Shown here: one piece after another, positions 1 through 5,844 of the stretch
How the letters are laid out: each line of letters begins with the position of its first letter
Numbering within the stretch: the stretch's first letter is position 1
The notes under the pieces: generated by a model
What the model saw: the letters and a program-made list of their open reading frames with translations, nothing else
What the model was told of the DNA's origin: nothing
Databases searched by the model: none
Assembly: GCA_003561595.1 (NCBI GenBank)
Contig: PWWF01000070.1
Span: 1 to 7,853, forward strand
Source of the DNA: Paracoccaceae bacterium
Lineage (GTDB): Bacteria > Pseudomonadota > Alphaproteobacteria > Rhodobacterales > Rhodobacteraceae
Length of the DNA: 7,853 nt
Direction of reading: 5' to 3'
Made by a program: the position numbers and the translations under genes

Positions 1-273
1 CCAGCCGGCACGAAACACCAGATCGCCGTCGGGCACGCGCGCGCCGCTTTCCTTGTCGAACAGGCAATGCGCCGCTGTCAGCACCAGCCGTTGCGAGATC
101 AGAGCGCCAGTGCAGAACCCGCGCCCCCCGACATCGATGCGCCCGACCCCTTCCCAGCCCTGCACCTGCAGGCTGCTTTCAAGCATCTGCAAGGGCGGGT
201 CCGTGGCCAGCGCGGCCTGCGGCAGCACATGCGGCAGCACAGCGGCAAACAGGGCAGCAAGGCACAGGCGCAT
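1..273 (-). CDS. Secreted trypsin-like serine protease (S1 family), N-terminal part only
   Basis: Reading leftward from an ATG at 273, an open frame of 91 codons continues past the window edge. Residues 1-23 look like a Sec signal peptide: short n-region MRLC, a hydrophobic core AALFAAVLPHVLP, and an ALA end that would be cleaved before TDPP. The mature part contains GFCTGALISQRLVLTAAHC (residues 52-70). This is the S1 peptidase region around the catalytic histidine (His69 in TAAHC), with Cys54 and Cys70 placed to form the conserved disulfide bracketing it. Catalytic Asp and Ser would lie beyond the window, so activity cannot be judged. GGAG at 281-284 is a suitable Shine-Dalgarno 7 nt from the ATG. 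The segment VGRIDVGGRGFCTG stands where animal trypsins have the IVGG activation site; this pattern is typical of exported bacterial S1 homologues. The gene follows glcF by 83 nt in the same direction, but a shared function is unlikely. Confidence 0.8.
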   Translation of the reverse strand, partial: MRLCLAALFAAVLPHVLPQAALATDPPLQMLESSLQVQGWEGVGRIDVGGRGFCTGALISQRLVLTAAHCLFDKESGARVPDGDLVFRAGW

Positions 274-356
274 CCGGGCTCTCCGACGGGGGTGACCCGG
301 ATGCTATAGCATGAAATCGCGGCAGCTTCATGGCCGCCCTGCCCGAGATGGAGAAT

Positions 357-1664
357 TTACGTCAGCACCGGCGCCGCATCGCCACACAGCGCGCGGGGCT
401 TTGGCCCGCCAGTCGCCCAGTCCAGCAATTCGACCGTATGGACAACGGGCGTGCCGGTTCCCGATCCGATCTGCATCATGCAGCCGATATTGCCTGCCGC
501 AATCACATCGGGCGATTTCGCTTCCAAAGTTGCGACCTTGCGCGCCTTCAACTGTCCGGAAATCTCGGGCTGCATCAGGTTGTAGGTCCCGGCAGAACCG
601 CAGCACAGATGCGCGTCCTTCGGCTCGACCACCTCGAACCCGGCGCGTTTCAGCAGGTCCTTGGGATAGGTCTTGATCTGCTGGCCATGCTGCAGCGAAC
701 AGGCCGCGTGATAGGCGACCCTCACACCCTGCGGCGCGCCTTTTGGAACATCAAGTTTCATCAGCACCTCGCTGATATCCATGGCAATCTCGCTGACGGC
801 CTGCGCCTCTTTCGCCAGCGCGTCATTGCGGAACATATGCCCGTAATCCTTGACCGTGGTGCCGCAACCGCTGGTGTTGATGACCACGGCATCCAGCCCC
901 TCGCCCTGCATCTCCTGCCACCAGGCGCGGATATTCTTCGCGGCCGAGGCATGGCTTTCCGCCGATTTTCCCATGTGATGGGTCAGCGCCCCGCAACAGC
1001 CCTGCCCCTCGGCGATGACAACCTCTGCCCCCAGCCGCCGCAACAGCCGGATGGTCGCGTCGTTGATATCGGTGTTCAGCGCGCGCTGTGCACAGCCCGT
1101 CATCAGCGCGACCCGCATCTTGCGCGGCCCCTCGGGCGCAAAGACCTGCGGATCGTCATTGCGGCTGACCGGCGGGATGCGTTTGGGCGCCATGTCCAGC
1201 ATCGCGCGCAGCCGCGCATCAGGCATCAGCGCGCGAAAGGGCCGGCCCAGCCTGGCCGCCACCAGCGCCGCACGAAACCGCATCGGATAGGGCAGGATCT
1301 TCGCCAGCGTCCAGCGCAGCGCGCGTTCGAATAACGGTCGCTTGTAAGTCTGTTCGATATATTCGCGCGCATGATCGACCAGATGCATGTAATGCACCCC
1401 CGAGGGGCAGGTGGTCATGCAGGCCAGACAGGACAGGCAACGGTCGATATGCGTGACCGTCTTTTCATCCGCCGGGCGCCCCTTTTCCAGCATGTCCTTG
1501 ATCAGGTAGATACGCCCGCGCGGGCTGTCCAACTCATCACCCAGGATGGCATAGGTCGGGCAGGTCGCCGTGCAGAACCCACAATGCACGCAGGTGCGCA
1601 GAACCTCGTTCGACCGCGCCGTGGCCGGGTCAAGAAGCTGATCGGCTGTGAAATTTGTCTGCAT
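357..1664 (-). CDS. glcF: Glycolate oxidase iron-sulfur subunit GlcF
   Basis: This is the electron-transfer subunit of the GlcDEF glycolate dehydrogenase, taking electrons from the flavin subunits towards the quinone pool at the inner membrane. The 435-residue product has two ferredoxin-type 4Fe-4S motifs: C25-x2-C28-x2-C31-x3-C35-P (CVHCGFCTATCP) and C76-x2-C79-x2-C82-x3-C86-P (CLSCLACMTTCP). Two CCG cysteine-rich domains follow, as in GlcF/LutA/HdrB proteins: the first has C191, QGCCG (C223-C224) and SGCG (C267); the second has HAAC (C322), LCCGSAGT (C354-C355) and NIGC (C395). The ligand cysteines are all present, so the protein should be functional. It is slightly longer than E. coli GlcF (about 407 residues), partly from a C-terminal tail after the ELLDWA segment. 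The ATG lies 7 nt past the glcE stop codon, so translational coupling is likely; the Shine-Dalgarno is weak (GGGAT in the end of glcE). The gene ends with TAA, and no convincing intrinsic terminator follows. Confidence 0.95.
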   Translation of the reverse strand: MQTNFTADQLLDPATARSNEVLRTCVHCGFCTATCPTYAILGDELDSPRGRIYLIKDMLEKGRPADEKTVTHIDRCLSCLACMTTCPSGVHYMHLVDHAREYIEQTYKRPLFERALRWTLAKILPYPMRFRAALVAARLGRPFRALMPDARLRAMLDMAPKRIPPVSRNDDPQVFAPEGPRKMRVALMTGCAQRALNTDINDATIRLLRRLGAEVVIAEGQGCCGALTHHMGKSAESHASAAKNIRAWWQEMQGEGLDAVVINTSGCGTTVKDYGHMFRNDALAKEAQAVSEIAMDISEVLMKLDVPKGAPQGVRVAYHAACSLQHGQQIKTYPKDLLKRAGFEVVEPKDAHLCCGSAGTYNLMQPEISGQLKARKVATLEAKSPDVIAAGNIGCMMQIGSGTGTPVVHTVELLDWATGGPKPRALCGDAAPVLT

Positions 1665-1671
1665 GTCGTGT

Positions 1672-2772
1672 CTATCCCATCAAACCGGGGTTCAACACCC
1701 CGCGCGGATCAAATTTCGCCCGCAACCCGGCGGCAAGGGCCGCGACCGGCGCGGGCTCTGGCTGGAACGCGGGCAGGGCCGCGCGCGTCGCCTCGGACCC
1801 GCGGATCAGCGTGGCATGGCCACGGAATGCCCCCAGATCGGCCCGCAGATCGCGCCCCTCGGCGCAACAGGCCCAGATCAGCCCGCCGCCCCAATCCATC
1901 ACCACCGGGCAATCGGCCCGCGCCACGATCTCGCCTGCGTCCGACGGCCGGGCCGAGATGCGCCAGACATCGCCCGCTTGCCCGGCAAAGGCGGTCACAT
2001 CGCGGATGCCTCGCCACAGATCCGCGCTCGCCGCGCCCTCCACGCGCTCCCACTCGCCCCCCAGCGCCTCCTCCAGCGCCGCCAGCCGGTAACGCACCTG
2101 CGCGCCGAACCCCTCGATCCGCAGCGCCACGCGGCCATCGGCATCGCGCGCCGCGCCATTGACTTCATAAGGCGTGCCCAGCGCGCGCGACATCACCGTG
2201 ACCGCCTCTTGCGGGGGCATGGCGGCACTGCGCAGGCTCGCCTGCGCCTCGGGCACCGGCAAGAGCTTGAAGGAACATTCGCTCAGCACCCCCAGCGTGC
2301 CCCACGCCCCGGCCATCAGCTTGACCAGATCATAGCCGGTGACATTCTTCATCACCCGCCCGCCATTCTTGACAATGGTGCCAGAGCCGTCAACGAACCG
2401 CACCCCGATCAGACTGTCGCGGCACGCCCCCGCCTGCACCCGCCGCGGCCCCGAGGCATTGGCCGACACCATCCCCCCGACCGTCGGCGCGCCCTCGGTG
2501 CCCAGAAGCGCGCGCATATCCATCGGCTCGAACGGCAGGCGCTGCCCTTCCGCAGCCAGCGCCGCCTCGACCTCGGCCAGCGGCGTGCCTGCCCCCACGA
2601 CCAGCGTCAGCGCGCCGGGCTCATACAGCCCTATGCCCGACAGGCCGCCCGTTTCCAGCATTTCACCCGTCACAGGCCGCCCGACACTGCGCGTGCCCCC
2701 GCCGCGTACGACCAGCGGCCCGCGCGCTGCGCGCACCATCCCGGATAATTCTTCTTCATTCGCAGGCCGCAT
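1672..2772 (-). CDS. glcE: Glycolate oxidase FAD-binding subunit GlcE
   Basis: This is the second flavin-binding subunit of glycolate dehydrogenase, needed with GlcD and GlcF for activity in E. coli. The 366-residue product (E. coli GlcE is about 350) has a PCMH-type FAD-binding domain over residues 1 to about 175. It starts with the pyrophosphate-contacting stretch VVRGGGTRSVGRP (21-33), then GALTLVVGAGTPLAEVE, TVGGMVSANASGPRR (97-111) and the family-typical GGRVMKNVTGYDLVKLMAGAWGT (starting at residue 137). The rest is a shorter, poorly conserved C-terminal domain ending RGVLNPGLMG, which resembles the C-terminal cap of flavoprotein oxidases. AGGAG sits 8 nt before the ATG, which supports this start. 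The gene is second in glcDEF, but the 84-nt gap behind glcD is unusually long for this operon and carries hairpins (see the separate entry). The alternative of a generic FAD-linked oxidase is made unlikely by the glcD and glcF neighbours. Confidence 0.93.
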   Translation of the reverse strand: MRPANEEELSGMVRAARGPLVVRGGGTRSVGRPVTGEMLETGGLSGIGLYEPGALTLVVGAGTPLAEVEAALAAEGQRLPFEPMDMRALLGTEGAPTVGGMVSANASGPRRVQAGACRDSLIGVRFVDGSGTIVKNGGRVMKNVTGYDLVKLMAGAWGTLGVLSECSFKLLPVPEAQASLRSAAMPPQEAVTVMSRALGTPYEVNGAARDADGRVALRIEGFGAQVRYRLAALEEALGGEWERVEGAASADLWRGIRDVTAFAGQAGDVWRISARPSDAGEIVARADCPVVMDWGGGLIWACCAEGRDLRADLGAFRGHATLIRGSEATRAALPAFQPEPAPVAALAAGLRAKFDPRGVLNPGLMG

Positions 2773-2802
2773 GACGCGCGCTCCTATCTCTCACCCCTTG
2801 GG

Positions 2803-2824
2803 CTTCATCTTGCCAAAAATACTC
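2803..2824 (-). repeat. Possible dispersed intergenic element in the glcD-glcE gap
   Basis: Read on the minus strand, this AT-rich block begins GAGTATTTTTGGCAAGATG and continues with AAG. It contrasts with the GC-rich surroundings and lies just after the hairpin/T-run of the glcD-glcE gap, about 30 nt before the glcE start codon. From memory, very similar short sequences occur between many genes of Rhodobacteraceae. Only one copy is present in this window, so the repeat status is recall, not something the sequence shows. Confidence 0.35.
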
Positions 2825-2855
2825 AAGAAAACGCTGCGCCCCGGCGCACCGCCGG
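2825..2855 (-). terminator. Terminator-like or attenuator-like hairpins between glcD and glcE
   Basis: Immediately after the glcD stop codon the minus strand can fold in two competing ways. Hairpin A (2841-2855) is CCGGCG-GTG-CGCCGG. Hairpin B (2835-2848) is TGCGC-CGGG-GCGCA. Hairpin B is followed, 3 nt later, by TTTTCTT (2825-2831), the arrangement of a weak Rho-independent terminator. The two share bases and cannot form together. Because glcE and glcF lie downstream and are needed in the same complex, complete termination is unlikely. Partial read-through, or an RNA processing/stability point that sets subunit ratio, is more plausible. Confidence 0.45.
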
Positions 2856-2856
2856 C

Positions 2857-4290
2857 TCAGGCTGCGCGCCGTGTGGCACTTGCCTGCAGCGGAAACACCT
2901 TGGCAGGGTTCAGCAGCCAGTGCGGGTCGAACACATCCTTGACGCGCATCTGCGCTTCCAGATCCTCGGGCGTGAATTGCACCGACATCAGGTCACGCTT
3001 CTCGATCCCGACACCATGCTCGCCCGTCAGGCACCCCCCGGCCTCGACACAGAGTTTCAGGATCTCGGCACCAAAGGCCTCGCACAGTTCCAGATCACCG
3101 GGCTTGTTGGCATCGAACAGGATCAGCGGGTGCATGTTGCCATCGCCCGCATGAAAGACATTCGCCACATCCAGCCCGAACTCCTTCGACATCTCCCCAA
3201 TCCGGCGCAGCACGAAGGGCAGGCTCGACACCGGGATCGTCCCATCCAGGCACATGTAATCATTGATATTGCCCATCGCCCCAAAGGCCGATTTGCGGCC
3301 CAGCCAGATGCGCTTGCTCTCATCCTCGGACTGGCTTTCGCGCAGCTCCACCGGGTTATGGCGGCGCGCGATCTGCGTGATCAGGCCAAGCTGCGCGTCG
3401 ATCTCGTCCTGCGATCCCTCGACCTCGACGATCAGCAGCGCCTCGCAATCGGGATAGCCCGCTTTCGCGAAATCTTCGCAGGCGCGGATGCAGGGGCGGT
3501 CCATGAACTCGATCGCCACAGGCAACACCCCGGCCTTGATGATATCCGACACGCAGGCCCCCGCCACTTCGGAACTGTCGAACCCCATCAGCACCGGGCG
3601 CGCGCCCTCGGGCTTGGGCAGGATGCGCAAAGTCGCCTCGGTCACGACACCAAGCTGGCCTTCCGATCCGCAGACCAGCCCCAGCAGGTCATAGCCCGTC
3701 GCGTCCATATGCGCCCCACCCAGTTCGACCACCGTGCCATCCATCTGCACCAGCGTCACGCCCAGCAGGTTATTCGTCGTCACCCCGTATTTCAGGCAAT
3801 GCGCCCCGCCCGAATTCATTGCGATATTTCCGGCAATCGCGCAGGCCAACTGACTGGACGGGTCGGGCGCATAGAAGAAACCGTCACTTTCCACCTCGCC
3901 CGTCACGGCCAGATTGGTGATGCCCGTCTGCACCCGGATGATCCGGTCTGCATGGTGGACCTCCAGCACATCGCGCATCCGCGCCACGCCCAGAATGATC
4001 GCATCCTCGGTCGGCAGCGACCCGCCCGCAAGCGAGGTGCCCGCCCCGCGCGGCACGACGGGCACGCGTTCCTCATGGCAAATGCGCAGCACATCCGCGA
4101 CCTCTGCGGTCGTGCCGGGCAGCACCACGGCCATGGGCAGGCAGGTATAGGCCGTCAGCGCATCGCATTCATAGGCGCGGCGCTCGGCCTCATCGCGGAT
4201 CAGCGCCTGCGCTGGCAAGACTTCGGCCAGCCGGGCCAGCACGCGGTCACGCTTTGCCAGCGTTGCAGGATTGGCAGCAGGCATGTCCAT
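2857..4290 (-). CDS. glcD: Glycolate oxidase catalytic FAD subunit GlcD
   Basis: This flavoprotein oxidises glycolate to glyoxylate (related enzymes also use D-lactate) and is the catalytic subunit of GlcDEF. With the ATG at 4290 the product is 477 residues, close to the family norm of about 480-500. The N-terminal PCMH FAD-binding domain carries VPRGAGTSLAGGSLP (79-93), FFYAPDPSSQ, NIAMNSGGAHCLKYG (155-169) and GYDLLGLVCGSEGQLG (199-214). The C-terminal oxidase domain carries NVFHAGDGNMHP (377-388), with the histidines expected near the flavin and substrate, and GEHGVGIEKR (423-432). It ends with DPHWLLNPAKVFP, typical of the FAD-linked oxidase C-terminus. GGAGGAG (4297-4303) lies 6 nt before ATG 4290, so this start is preferred over an upstream GTG at 4305 that would overlap the Shine-Dalgarno itself; ATG 4284 is a weaker alternative. 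A promoter and putative operator lie directly upstream. The gene leads the glcDEF operon. Confidence 0.95.
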   Translation of the reverse strand: MDMPAANPATLAKRDRVLARLAEVLPAQALIRDEAERRAYECDALTAYTCLPMAVVLPGTTAEVADVLRICHEERVPVVPRGAGTSLAGGSLPTEDAIILGVARMRDVLEVHHADRIIRVQTGITNLAVTGEVESDGFFYAPDPSSQLACAIAGNIAMNSGGAHCLKYGVTTNNLLGVTLVQMDGTVVELGGAHMDATGYDLLGLVCGSEGQLGVVTEATLRILPKPEGARPVLMGFDSSEVAGACVSDIIKAGVLPVAIEFMDRPCIRACEDFAKAGYPDCEALLIVEVEGSQDEIDAQLGLITQIARRHNPVELRESQSEDESKRIWLGRKSAFGAMGNINDYMCLDGTIPVSSLPFVLRRIGEMSKEFGLDVANVFHAGDGNMHPLILFDANKPGDLELCEAFGAEILKLCVEAGGCLTGEHGVGIEKRDLMSVQFTPEDLEAQMRVKDVFDPHWLLNPAKVFPLQASATRRAA

Positions 4291-4296
4291 GATATG

Positions 4297-4303
4297 CTCC
4301 TCC
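4297..4303 (-). promoter_or_regulatory. Shine-Dalgarno of glcD
   Basis: The minus strand reads GGAGGAG here, 6 nt before the ATG at 4290. The site decides the start: a GTG at 4305 in the same frame would place this sequence inside the coding region. Confidence 0.75.
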
Positions 4304-4312
4304 ACGGCAGAT

Positions 4313-4333
4313 TTGGTAAAATAATATTACCAA
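4313..4333 (-). promoter_or_regulatory. Putative operator of glcDEF (TTGGTAA-N7-TTACCAA inverted repeat)
   Basis: A 21-bp inverted repeat has perfect 7-bp arms TTGGTAA (4313-4319) and TTACCAA (4327-4333) around an AT-only centre that is itself nearly symmetric. It covers the predicted -10 hexamer of the glcD promoter, a position suited to repression. TGGT/ACCA half-sites are characteristic of the GntR/FadR family, which includes PdhR, LldR and GlcC; GlcC is the glycolate-responsive regulator of glc genes in E. coli. The spacing here is wider than the classic TGGT-N3-ACCA, so the identity of the regulator is inferred. No regulator gene is in the window. Confidence 0.55.
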
Positions 4334-4352
4334 TTTTGGCAAAAGCAAGCAA
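4321..4352 (-). promoter_or_regulatory. Probable sigma-70-type promoter of glcDEF
   Basis: On the minus strand, TTGCTT (4347-4352) is followed after 17 nt by TAATAT (4324-4329). A second, overlapping choice is TTGCTT (4343-4348), 16 nt, then TATTAT (4321-4326). Either would start transcription around 4312-4318 and leave a leader of roughly 25 nt before the glcD ATG. The AT-rich block stands out sharply against GC-rich flanks, which supports a real promoter. The -10 region lies inside the inverted repeat at 4313-4333. Confidence 0.6.
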
Positions 4353-4398
4353 AACTTCGTCGAATTCACGCAACCATGCTCAGATCACCGGCTGCTAT

Positions 4399-4418
4399 GC
4401 CCTTGTTGGTGCAAGGGC
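4399..4418 (-). terminator. Hairpin between the transporter gene and the glcD promoter
   Basis: The minus strand reads GCCCTTG-CACCAA-CAAGGGC, a perfect 7-bp stem with a 6-nt loop. It lies 133 nt past the transporter stop codon and about 47 nt before the glcD -35 box. No T-run follows, so it is not a classic intrinsic terminator. It may end transcription from the transporter with help from Rho, protect a 3' end, or be a protein-binding palindrome. Confidence 0.35.
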
Positions 4419-4551
4419 GTCCATGTTGAAACCGGTCAGAGGCAGCCGTACCGCGCCATTCTCATGGGCCAAGCCGGGGGAGCCCGATAAGCGCAGAGCG
4501 GCCAATCGACAGCGATGCCGAGGCAAGGAGCGGCGCGGTTTGAGCGGTCGA

Positions 4552-5445
4552 TCAGAACGAACGACCAGCCCGCCCCACCCGGCGTCTGCGCCGATCAGCC
4601 CCCCAGAGCGCAAGCGCCACACCGCCCAGAATGCCCAGTGAACACAGGATAAGGCGCACGCTCAGCGGCTCGGCGATGAACAGCACACCGCCGCCCGCCG
4701 CGATTGCCGGCACGGTCAGTTGCACATAGGCGGCCGTGCTGCGTTCAAGCGCGGGCAGGACGCTGTACCAGATGGCATAGCCCAGCCCTGACGCCAGCGC
4801 GCCAGAGGCAATCGCATAGAGCCAGCCCGCCGGGCTGATCGTCTGCCCAAGCAGCCCCGGCAGGATCAGCAGCAGCGCGATGGGCAGGCAGCGCAGGAAA
4901 TTGCCGCCCGTATCGACCAGCGGCGCGGCTGATCCGCGCCCGATCAGGGTATAGGCCGCCCATGCAAGCCCTGCGAGGATCATCAGGGCCGCGCCAAGCG
5001 GGTCTGGCGCGGTCACGCCCGGCAAGACCAGAAATATCAGGAACAGCGTGGCCGCAGAGAAACCCGCCCATTCGACAGCACCGGGCCTTTCGCCATGCCC
5101 GATGGCCCAGCCCAGCATGCCCAGTTGCACGGCAGCAAACAGCAACAGTGCGCCTGTTCCCGCGGCAAGGTCCAGATAAGCATAGGAAAATGCAATCGCA
5201 TAGAGAAAGAGAGCAAGCGCGCCGCCCATGCTGCCGCCCATCCGCCCCCATCTTGGCGGTGCCCCCCGCCATGCAAGGATCAGCACAAGCATCAGCGCGC
5301 CAGAGGCCAGACGGATGCCGGTATAGGCCAGCGCATCTGCCTCGCCCTCGGCCAACGCCACGCGGTTCAGGACCGAATTTGCGGCAAAGGCCACCATTGC
5401 CAGTGCCGTCAGGAGCGCGATTTTCAATGCTGATGATGCTGCCAT
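4552..5445 (-). CDS. DMT-superfamily transporter, EamA domains
   Basis: This is an inner-membrane transporter of the drug/metabolite transporter superfamily; substrate and direction cannot be read from sequence (amino acids, metabolites and drugs are all known for relatives). With the ATG at 5445 the product is 297 residues, the usual size for a protein with ten membrane helices made of two tandem EamA domains. Hydrophobic segments run almost end to end, for example ALKIALLTALAMVAFAANSVL near the N-terminus, GALLLFAAVQLGMLGWAIG in the middle, and SGALASGLGYAIWYSVLPALE then AAYVQLTVPAIAAGGGVLFI in the second repeat. The last two, with the following AEPLS, match the conserved EamA second-half pattern. 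The protein ends in an Arg-rich tail (RRRRRVGRAGR), suitable for a cytoplasmic C-terminus. GGGGA (5454-5458) lies 8 nt upstream of this ATG; an in-frame ATG at 5484 would add 13 hydrophilic residues and is less likely. A 16-bp palindrome lies about 112 bp upstream. No operon link to its neighbours is evident. Confidence 0.85.
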   Translation of the reverse strand: MAASSALKIALLTALAMVAFAANSVLNRVALAEGEADALAYTGIRLASGALMLVLILAWRGAPPRWGRMGGSMGGALALFLYAIAFSYAYLDLAAGTGALLLFAAVQLGMLGWAIGHGERPGAVEWAGFSAATLFLIFLVLPGVTAPDPLGAALMILAGLAWAAYTLIGRGSAAPLVDTGGNFLRCLPIALLLILPGLLGQTISPAGWLYAIASGALASGLGYAIWYSVLPALERSTAAYVQLTVPAIAAGGGVLFIAEPLSVRLILCSLGILGGVALALWGADRRRRRVGRAGRSF

Positions 5446-5536
5446 GCGTATATTCCCCAAGGCTGCATCCAGCCCGCCACCCATCGGCGCTAGCAGATGC
5501 CTGCAATTCCGGCAAGCGACCGTCCCTGTTATTGCC

Positions 5537-5573
5537 GATCAGCCGCCGGCGAAAACCGATCAACCTGTTGATC
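5537..5573. promoter_or_regulatory. Putative operator upstream of the EamA transporter gene
   Basis: The core is a perfect-armed palindrome GATCAAC-CT-GTTGATC (5558-5573). An extra CCGATCA copy begins at 5535, exactly 21 bp before the CCGATCA that starts the palindrome at 5556, i.e. two helical turns. Phased half-sites of this kind suggest a dimeric or tetrameric DNA-binding protein, possibly one controlling the transporter gene starting at 5445. The regulator family is not identifiable from this alone. Confidence 0.4.
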
Positions 5574-5800
5574 TGCTTATGGATGCCTGACCCTCCCTCT
5601 CGGATTGAAAGGGGAATGTCGGCAGGTTGTCGCTCTCGGATGAATGGAGCGTCCAATGGGCGCAGAGAGGCTTCAGAACAACGCGATGCACGCCCGCGCC
5701 ATGGAAAACAGAATGTGCGGACGTTCTGCCCTGCACCGCGCCCGGCATGGATCAAACCACGCCGAAGAAGCGAAGCTGCCCTTGCGCCGGTCTTTCCCGA

Positions 5801-5822
5801 CGCCCCTGGCGATCAGGGGGCG
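5801..5822 (-). terminator. Hairpin downstream of malQ
   Basis: On the minus strand, CGCCCCCTG is complementary to CAGGGGCG apart from one bulged C, with a 5-nt loop ATCGC. It lies 22 nt after the malQ stop codon. A smaller hairpin, CCGCC-GCCC-GGCGG, precedes it. No T-run follows, so it would at most be a Rho-assisted terminator or a 3'-end stabiliser for the glgX-malQ message. Confidence 0.4.
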
Positions 5823-5844
5823 ACCGCCGGGCGGCGGAGACCCG

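Larger units (their letters stand above)
5446..5844. other. 399-bp intergenic region without a convincing gene
   Basis: This region lies between the malQ stop and the transporter start. The few open frames here, such as 62 codons on the minus strand at 5560-5748, show no recognisable domain and no good ribosome site, so I do not call a gene. It does contain a 16-bp interrupted palindrome (5558-5573), an imperfect 20-nt hairpin sequence (5709-5728, CAGAATGT-GCGG-ACGTTCTG, with one G-U pair if transcribed from the plus strand) and a GC-rich hairpin after malQ (5801-5822). The promoter of the transporter gene should be here, but I cannot pick out clear -35 and -10 boxes. Confidence 0.5.

Noticed and set aside
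330..1334. Long plus-strand open frame opposite glcF
   Set aside because: It is a shadow of glcF, whose iron-sulfur motifs show the minus strand is the coding one.
1648..2748. 366-codon plus-strand open frame opposite glcE
   Set aside because: The composition is Arg/Pro/His-rich with no recognisable family, while the minus strand encodes GlcE.
2920..4641. 573-codon plus-strand open frame opposite glcD
   Set aside because: It is His/Arg/Gln-rich with no domain features and is antisense to a clearly coding glcD; long antisense frames are common in GC-rich genomes.
5709..5728. LexA (SOS) box candidate
   Set aside because: Alphaproteobacterial LexA sites have the form GTTC-N7-GTTC; the inverted repeat here does not fit that direct-repeat pattern.
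5560..5748. 62-codon minus-strand open frame in the malQ-transporter gap
   Set aside because: I saw no recognisable domain and no convincing ribosome site; it runs across the 16-bp palindrome. It could only be rescued by expression or conservation data.
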